A DNA stretch of 64,000 nt, taken from contig NC_045143.1 in the NCBI RefSeq assembly GCF_008831285.2, forward strand, positions 19,183,655 through 19,247,654, written 5' to 3'. The notes beneath the pieces were generated by a model. The model was not told the origin of the DNA and did no database searches. It saw only the letters and a list, made by a program, of their open reading frames with translations. A program made the position numbers and the translations under genes. The stretch comes from Nymphaea colorata (Eukaryota; Streptophyta; Magnoliopsida; Nymphaeales; Nymphaeaceae). Below are positions 58,099 through 64,000 of this stretch, piece after piece. How positions within the stretch are numbered: position 1 is the first letter of the stretch; each line of letters begins with the position of its first letter.

Positions 58099-59505
58099 GC
58101 ACCATAAATCTGTAAGGACTTCGTCGATGCTGTGGTGATCCGGTGAATGTTCTTAGAGCTGGAAATACATTTTTACGTCATAGTTTAGTTTTATGTGGTG
58201 ATAATAACTGCAACAGGTTAAAGCAGCATGGCTAGGTCTCTTCCCTCGTGCTGGAGCGGCTTCAAGGCAAGTGATCACAGCTACAGCAGTTAAAAAGATA
58301 TGAGGAAAAAGCCCACATTAATTCATCTAAAACGGTGAATTAGAAGGCCAGACCGACTTAATTAATTAGCTTACTCCACCGATGAGGACAACACTAAAAG
58401 AAATTAAATTGATCAAGCTGAGTTTGGTATGTGTGTTTTTATATGGTGCCAAGTCCAAATCGGTGATGACGAATTGGTATATCTATTTTTGTATATCGAC
58501 TTGAGTATGTCTCCATAAAATATTCATGTGCCTCTGTATATCTTCCACATTTTGTTTGATTAAAAAGCACCAATGGTTTAACTTAATTAACTCTTTCAAT
58601 TATAAAAGTGATTCATTCGATTAACTCTTTCAATCATAAAAGGGATTCATTCGATTCATCGTATTAAATACACCAACAACTATGACACCGTCAAAATATG
58701 TCCATATAGGTGGGCTACTCAAATAGATGTTGATTGAATGTGAATTTTACTTTTATGTACTGATTATATTTTCCTTCACTTGTATATTTAAATATATGAA
58801 GATATTTTCCTAAAAACTGATATTCACAGCATCTACTAAATAAAACCTCTTCCATGAACATGAAAAGAACCTACTCTGTTTCCTTGTTCTCAAACTGCAA
58901 CTCAACTTGAAACCTGCATCTTGAGAAGTGTGAACTTCAAATCCTCATGTAGTTTGTCATAGTTGGAAAGTGCTTATTCAGAAGCAAAAAAATATGTTGC
59001 AATTTATTTGCTTGACCCACTTTTTTCCATATGCATCCATGTTTGGCAGGTCTCAGAAAATACGTGGTGGGACATATCAGGAAACTAAGAACCGCCGAGC
59101 GGTTTCAGAGAAGACGAAGAAATTAAGTAAAAATTTCTCAGAATGAAAGCTCACACAGGAGATGTAGCATTGGGGTTTTAACCTTAGCCCGTGGTTAAGG
59201 GAAGGCAGGATGAGTGTCGTGAACGAAGAGAGGATTGAAGGGTAAGTCCTCAAACTAGCCATGGTTAAAGGCCATGAAGCTTCATTTTAGTCAGGTTAAC
59301 CAAGAAAAAAAAAATCATATCCATCATATATATATATATATATATATTGACGCATCCCTAGCTAGTCATAGTGATGATGCTTAATTCACAGGCCTAGATT
59401 TCCTTACGCCCTATCCATCATTCTGTGGATCGGTATATACACATGGGCAAGCTTGTCGCCATTCATTTCAAACAAGTAGACCTTTTAGATTTAATTTTCT
59501 TCTAA
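57440..59505. repeat. Duplicated spacer of the lectin-kinase array
   Basis: 57440-57520 resembles the far 5' flank of a lectin-kinase unit (compare 37050-37125 and 63955-64000). From about 57551 it matches 35268-36075 with insertions. It therefore spans the junction between two tandem units. Additional sequence at about 58090-59320 is absent from the short copy. Landmarks are CACCAGAATCGGACCTGTGT and, near 59450, GGGCAAGCTTGTCGCCATTC. A TA tract lies at about 59319-59347. Confidence 0.8.
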
Positions 59506-61080
59506 AAAGAAAAAAAAAAATCACGGCTTCTACTGGGCTCACGTAATGACCTTGTCTTAAAACCCACGTAATGGCAAGTGCGTTTGACCTGGCTTACCCA
59601 AATGGGATGTCCCTTCTACTGGGCTCAGTTAAACATAAGCCTAGTCAAAATACATCAGACCTGAACCTATTGACCGACCTAGAAATGTGACAGAATTAAC
59701 ACTTGACTGAATCTAATGTTTTGACTAGACTCAGTCAAAGCTCATTTCATGTTACACTTAGTTAAAACATGATTAAATGCTTTTTAAAGTATCAAGTGCG
59801 ATCACATTCGTCAAATCCAGCTGAGGTCAAAGCATAATTAAGATGTTGACAATGGTCAAACCACCCAATCAATTCAACTTTGGATGAAATTTTACCTCTC
59901 AATCCATTTCAATCGATAAAACCCTAATTTAGGTTTAGTAGAAATCAATTATACCGTTGAACAAATTTGGTACATAAGCGTCCCCAACTCGACTCATGAG
60001 ACTATGCTCGTCCATCAAAAAAGGGAATGAGTTTTACATGAAAGTTAAGTTGGAGCATGTGGCTTTCCCATTTGAGAAATGAAATAACCACTCACTCACC
60101 AAAAGAAAAGCGATAATAGGGGGACAAAAGGGATCACCACCACTACAAGAAATCGAATTCACTGAGTTTGTAAAAGTGTTAGAATTGGGATTTACTACGT
60201 TGTGTCGGTGTCACTCTGGCATCAGTTCTAGCGTGGTTAAGTTAATTGCTTCGGTAACAAAGTGTACAGCCGCCAGCAATGAACATCACTTTTTTGCGGA
60301 CGGGTATTTTAGAAATTTTTATAAAAATATGTTCATTTTTTGTTTTTTTAATACTTTTATAGTTCCCTTTTCATCCTTTTAAAAGTTCGTTTTTCATTTT
60401 AATGAGGGTTAAGTTACACACCCATGTGCATGCATTGATTGTGAGTTGCGTGCACTGGTCTTGAACGTAACAGGGTAGGGGCTGGGACATTTTGGGTATT
60501 ATTTAAAAAAATGTCCTTTCTACTCTTGTAAGTTGTAACTTTTTTCAGTTTTTTTTATAAAGAGTCCTTTTACCATTAATTAAGGGTATTTTTGTCATTA
60601 CCTTTTTAGCATACCCAGAATTCATGCACCGTGAGCCGTACATAACCCAATTCCATCGAAATAAAGTGTGTGAATCGAACTGCTGCAAGCTCTCCTTCTT
60701 CTTCCAAGCACTTCACCAATCATCCATAAAACTGTAACAGTCATCATCCGGCATGAAAAGTAACTCGGACTGCAAGAATCATACACACCATGTCTACTCG
60801 AGCGAGAATCTTCGTTGCAGAGAGAGAGTGAAAGAGAGAGAGAATGGGACATGGCCTGAATTTTTCTTGTTCGGAAACTATAGGCGCCGGTGTTGCTAAT
60901 ATCAGAATCTTTATATAGGAAAACATAAAAGACATGCTGCATCATTACATATTGGTATTATTGAGATGCTTAAACGCCAGCGTATCTAATTCATATAAAA
61001 AACATAGTGCACATTTAGGAAATGTCTAATCTAGTGAACACTTGATCAAAAAGCTTGTACATACATATATTATTGGAAGC
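59506..61080. other. Spacer 3' of the intact lectin kinase; CACTA end inside
   Basis: No gene. At 60141 a CACTACAAGAAATCG terminus typical of CACTA elements appears (separate entry). A GA-rich tract lies near 60817-60842. Confidence 0.6.
60141..60370 (+). mobile_element. CACTA-like 5' terminus, partial
   Basis: CACTACAAGAAATCGAATTC is the canonical form of a plant CACTA 5' TIR. No inverse TTTCTTGTAGTG end was found downstream in the window, so the element is truncated or its other end is lost. The right boundary is arbitrary. Confidence 0.45.
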
Positions 61081-61131
61081 TTTTGATGCCACAGAGACTT
61101 TGCGATGAGCTGCAACTTCTCCACATAACCA

Positions 61132-63534
61132 TCAAGCTGCAAAGGAAGAGGGGTAAGGTGGCACCTCTACATCGACTGCACCTTCCAGCATCTGCACCGC
61201 TTTCTTCATCGTGGGTCTCAGCGAGGGGTCTTCTTGAGTGCACCATAAAGCCACCATCACCATCTTCTCCACCCTTATCATATCATTTATCGCTGCTTCG
61301 TCATTCTCCATCAACCTGTCCAATCGGTTCTCGATGAAGCAGTCGTTTACCCAGTAGACCAGTATTGCAGACTCTTCATCCTTCTTCTTCAGTTCCACGT
61401 TCTTCCTGCAGCATATGATCTCCAACAGTATGACGCCAAAGCTATACACATCGACCTTTGCGGTTATTGCTGCTTTTCTGAACCACTCGGAAGCCATGTA
61501 ACCTTTTGTTCCCCTGATGTTTGTGTGTGTGTGGGACTGATCACTCATCAGAAGCTTGGCCAGACCAAAATCAGAAATCTTAGGCACGAAATTGTGGTCG
61601 AGAAGTATGTTCTCAGGCTTGATGTCGCAGTGTATGATCTGACTGATGCATTCTTCATGGAGGTAGGTAAGCCCCCTCGCCACACCAAAAATGATCTGCA
61701 CTCTCTGCTCCCAGCTGGGCCTTGTGCTTCCAAAAAGGAAGCTTGAGAGAGAGCCATGCTCCAAGTATTCATAAACCAGTATTCTTTGCGAGTCTTCGTC
61801 ACAGTAACCAAGCAGCTGGACGAGGTTCTTGTGGTGGGTCCTTCCGATCACGCTTACTTCTGTTCTGAATTCCTTTTCTCCATCTTCCATCAGTTTATCC
61901 AGTTGCTTGACGGCCACAGATTTCCGGCCGTCCTGCCGTGAAAGAACTCCTTTATAAACAGTTCCAAAAGATCCCCTCCCCAGTTGTTCCTTGAATCCGC
62001 AGGTAGCATCCTCCAATTCCTTGTAAGTAAAGCTTCGAAGGTTCATCCCCAGGGCAGTACTCTGTCCTGGCTCGGTCCTCTGCGATTTTATCCTACGGCG
62101 TCGAAGAAAGGCGAGAAGAAAGAGACAGAGGAGATTGGCGAATCCCGATAAACCAAGCGTTAGGCACAACAGGATAATGAGATGCGGCGAATTCCTGGCA
62201 CCTTTGCACCTTCCCTCTCCTATATCATTGTTTTTTGGTAGTGGTGTCATCGAATTGTTGTCTTTCGGCATCTTGATTAGAGCCCTTGAATTCGATGAGG
62301 GGATGAATCTACCATTGTACATTGGGATCTTCTTCTTCCAGCAGGTGTTGACCCTGTAGATCGCCACAGTGCATAAACAGTCTGAGAGGCATGCCTCCCG
62401 GCAGCTGCTCTCGTTCATGATACTGTTCATCTGTGAGAAATCCCCCATAGGCCAATCGACGTTTTCTAAAGTCTCAATGATGTAAGCGTCGCCTATAAGT
62501 CCTGGACACTGCTGCACAGGGAAATTCTGTTGGCACCCCATGAATCTGTTGCTTGGATTGATATAACCGAACCCTTTGGGGCAGATGCAATCTGGCTGCC
62601 CGTCGGTTTTCAACTGGCAATATCCGTTCAACCCGCAAATGCCTGAAACTTCACATGAACTCGCGTTAATACTGGTCCAAACAGTCTCCCAAGTCTGTGC
62701 CCCGCTGCCATTGCCATTCTTCGGGAAGCTGTACTGCCGGAAAACTCCATCGTAACCAACCGTAGCTCTTTGGTAGAAACCATTTGCCAGTGTAGGAATC
62801 CGGTCAGTAGGCGTCAAGTTCACACCGGTGCCATCGGATTTCGATATGTAAATAATACCGCTGGTATTGAAGACCAACCTTCCGGAAGTCCCAGGTGTTT
62901 TCGACGAATATGCGGTATTATCTACATCTGTTGGGCTGTTAGACCAGGAGACCACAAGGTTACCATCATCGTTCATCTGGAGGAAGTATTTCCCCGTAGA
63001 GATGTCAGTGTCTGATGCCCGTGCATAAATCGGGGATTGTGGACCAAGAGATTGACCAGGCAAGATGGTATCTGTTGGATGGTCGAAGCTCTGCCATTTG
63101 ACCTCTCCAGACGAGCTCTGCAGGACGAAGTTGCCATTATCGAGTATGGCAGCCGAAGCGACATTGCCATTCGAGCTATTTGCAATTGTCATGAACTCTA
63201 CTTTTTTCTCATCCTTGAGCAGAAGTCTCCCATCAGTTGTGAGCTCCACCGTCGAGCCGCTAGGAGCGGGACTGTCTCTGTTTGCAGTCCAAACCAGAGT
63301 CTTCTCCGGGATCTTTTCGAACCAAATTCCAACGTAGATTTTACCATCAGAGGTTGAGAATCCGAAAGAGAACTCGCCGGATGGGGAAGTCCAGAAGGGT
63401 TCCTTGTCGAGAGAAGAAAGAGAAGAGCCGAGGGATATGTTCTTGTAAGGCTGAGACTGAGCCTGGGCATGAGGAACGGACGATATTCCTATCATAAGGA
63501 AAAACACGCAGAGAATGGATGTGAAAGACTCCAT
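61132..63534 (-). CDS. G-type lectin S-receptor-like Ser/Thr kinase (LECRK-type), intact
   Basis: Complete single-exon, 800-residue plasma-membrane receptor kinase. Residues 1-26 are a signal peptide. About 30-200 are bulb-lectin domain, with VWTANRDSPAPSGS and SFDHPTDTILPGQ. About 294-334 form an EGF-like Cys cluster, and 343-400 a second Cys-rich, PAN-like part. About 451-477 are the transmembrane helix, followed by RRRR. About 512-790 are the kinase: glycine loop LGRGSFGTV (518-526), Lys543 in VAVK, HCD at 635-637 with Asp637 and Asn642, and DFG at 655-657. ASE replaces the usual APE at 681-683. Cys in place of Arg before the catalytic Asp makes it a non-RD kinase, common among immune receptors. 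The family includes rice LECRK proteins; ligand and pathway are not inferable here. The ATG chosen opens the signal peptide and matches the paralogues. Two broken copies lie at 31476-34758 and 36079-36438. Confidence 0.95.
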   Translation of the reverse strand: MESFTSILCVFFLMIGISSVPHAQAQSQPYKNISLGSSLSSLDKEPFWTSPSGEFSFGFSTSDGKIYVGIWFEKIPEKTLVWTANRDSPAPSGSTVELTTDGRLLLKDEKKVEFMTIANSSNGNVASAAILDNGNFVLQSSSGEVKWQSFDHPTDTILPGQSLGPQSPIYARASDTDISTGKYFLQMNDDGNLVVSWSNSPTDVDNTAYSSKTPGTSGRLVFNTSGIIYISKSDGTGVNLTPTDRIPTLANGFYQRATVGYDGVFRQYSFPKNGNGSGAQTWETVWTSINASSCEVSGICGLNGYCQLKTDGQPDCICPKGFGYINPSNRFMGCQQNFPVQQCPGLIGDAYIIETLENVDWPMGDFSQMNSIMNESSCREACLSDCLCTVAIYRVNTCWKKKIPMYNGRFIPSSNSRALIKMPKDNNSMTPLPKNNDIGEGRCKGARNSPHLIILLCLTLGLSGFANLLCLFLLAFLRRRRIKSQRTEPGQSTALGMNLRSFTYKELEDATCGFKEQLGRGSFGTVYKGVLSRQDGRKSVAVKQLDKLMEDGEKEFRTEVSVIGRTHHKNLVQLLGYCDEDSQRILVYEYLEHGSLSSFLFGSTRPSWEQRVQIIFGVARGLTYLHEECISQIIHCDIKPENILLDHNFVPKISDFGLAKLLMSDQSHTHTNIRGTKGYMASEWFRKAAITAKVDVYSFGVILLEIICCRKNVELKKKDEESAILVYWVNDCFIENRLDRLMENDEAAINDMIRVEKMVMVALWCTQEDPSLRPTMKKAVQMLEGAVDVEVPPYPSSFAA

Positions 63535-64000
63535 TACTGCAAACTGGACGCACTCTCTCTATCTCTTAGCTTGGAGAGTGAAGGTGAAAAATGGTGGAGG
63601 GGAGTGGAGATGATAAACACAGAAAGGGCATGAGCGACGAGGCTGTGGACTTCCAAGTCAATGGCAGCAGGGTAGCGGTTTCCTGCTTGACACCTGACAG
63701 GGTGTCGATTTGTACGAAACAGGTCAAGAGCAGACTTGACTCTTCAGGGCATTAATCAAATGGTTTCTTTCATTTTCCCCTTCATGAGTTCATGGTCTGG
63801 ATATTTCCACGCATGAAGTAACTCATGCATGATTTATTATTAAACGGGTGGTCTGATTACTTCCAGAATATCAATTTATGGGGTACAAAATCAACTACCA
63901 CCGTTAATTAGATACCGGCCTCTCGTTATTAACCCTTTCCAACCGAAGCCTATGCTACGCATTTAAACCATTTTCTACCTGTAAGTGTCAAAATTCCCCA
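63535..64000. promoter_or_regulatory. 5' flank/promoter region of the intact lectin kinase, duplicated
   Basis: Near-identical to 36439-37110 except for a ~190-bp block missing here. The first ~40 bases upstream of the ATG include a CTCTCTCTATCTC pyrimidine-rich leader. No individual element can be assigned with confidence. Confidence 0.6.

Noticed and set aside
60622-60945. Minus-strand 107-codon ORF
   Set aside because: It contains a simple SLSLSLSL repeat from a GA tract and no domain.

Overview
The window is nuclear DNA from a flowering plant. The evidence is a two-exon CYP71-type cytochrome P450 cut at the phase-0 intron usual for that family, G-type lectin receptor-like kinases, a plant PPR fragment, Ty1/Copia and Ty3/Gypsy chromovirus elements, and many hAT, PIF/Harbinger and CACTA-type DNA transposons. 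The lineage within angiosperms cannot be fixed from the sequence alone. Most of the window is AT-rich transposon-derived or intergenic DNA. Only one gene looks complete, the lectin receptor kinase at 61132-63534 (-). The last exon of a P450 lies at the left edge.

Layout. 0.8-1.5 kb: P450 exon 2. 3-4.6 kb: decayed LINE. 5.5-6.7 kb: CACTA-like ends. 7.4-10.6 kb: a dispersed ~200-bp repeat family. 11.4-15.7 kb: a belt of gene relics (two short-chain dehydrogenase pieces, a MYB/SANT-like gene, a BRCT piece resembling DNA ligase IV). 15.99-23.35 kb: a decayed Gypsy chromovirus. Its 3' LTR is split by a 2.4-kb PIF/Harbinger-like element that carries the start of a tRNA-splicing endonuclease SEN2 gene. 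25-30 kb: minisatellites and MITEs. 31.5-37.1 kb: one lectin-kinase pseudogene, itself split by a 0.9-kb hAT, and one truncated lectin-kinase copy. 37.2-48.2 kb: a minus-strand Copia element holding two hAT insertions, a 4.4-kb one with a captured PPR fragment in gag and a 1.1-kb one in the leader. 50.9-56.6 kb: a young Copia whose LTRs differ at 3 of 329 positions by my count. 57.4-64 kb: the unit carrying the intact lectin kinase, with flanks duplicated around the truncated copy.

How it fits together. The right half is a tandem array of minus-strand G-lectin receptor kinase genes in three states: intact, truncated by deletion, and broken by a stop, a small deletion and a hAT. Copia elements have entered the spacers between array units. 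The transposons are nested with readable target-site duplications: TTA for the Harbinger, 8 bp for three hATs, ACGTT for the young Copia, and GTAAC/ATAAC for the Gypsy. Relative insertion order can therefore be read directly. The best leads are two non-autonomous DNA transposons that each carry a host gene fragment (SEN2 and PPR).
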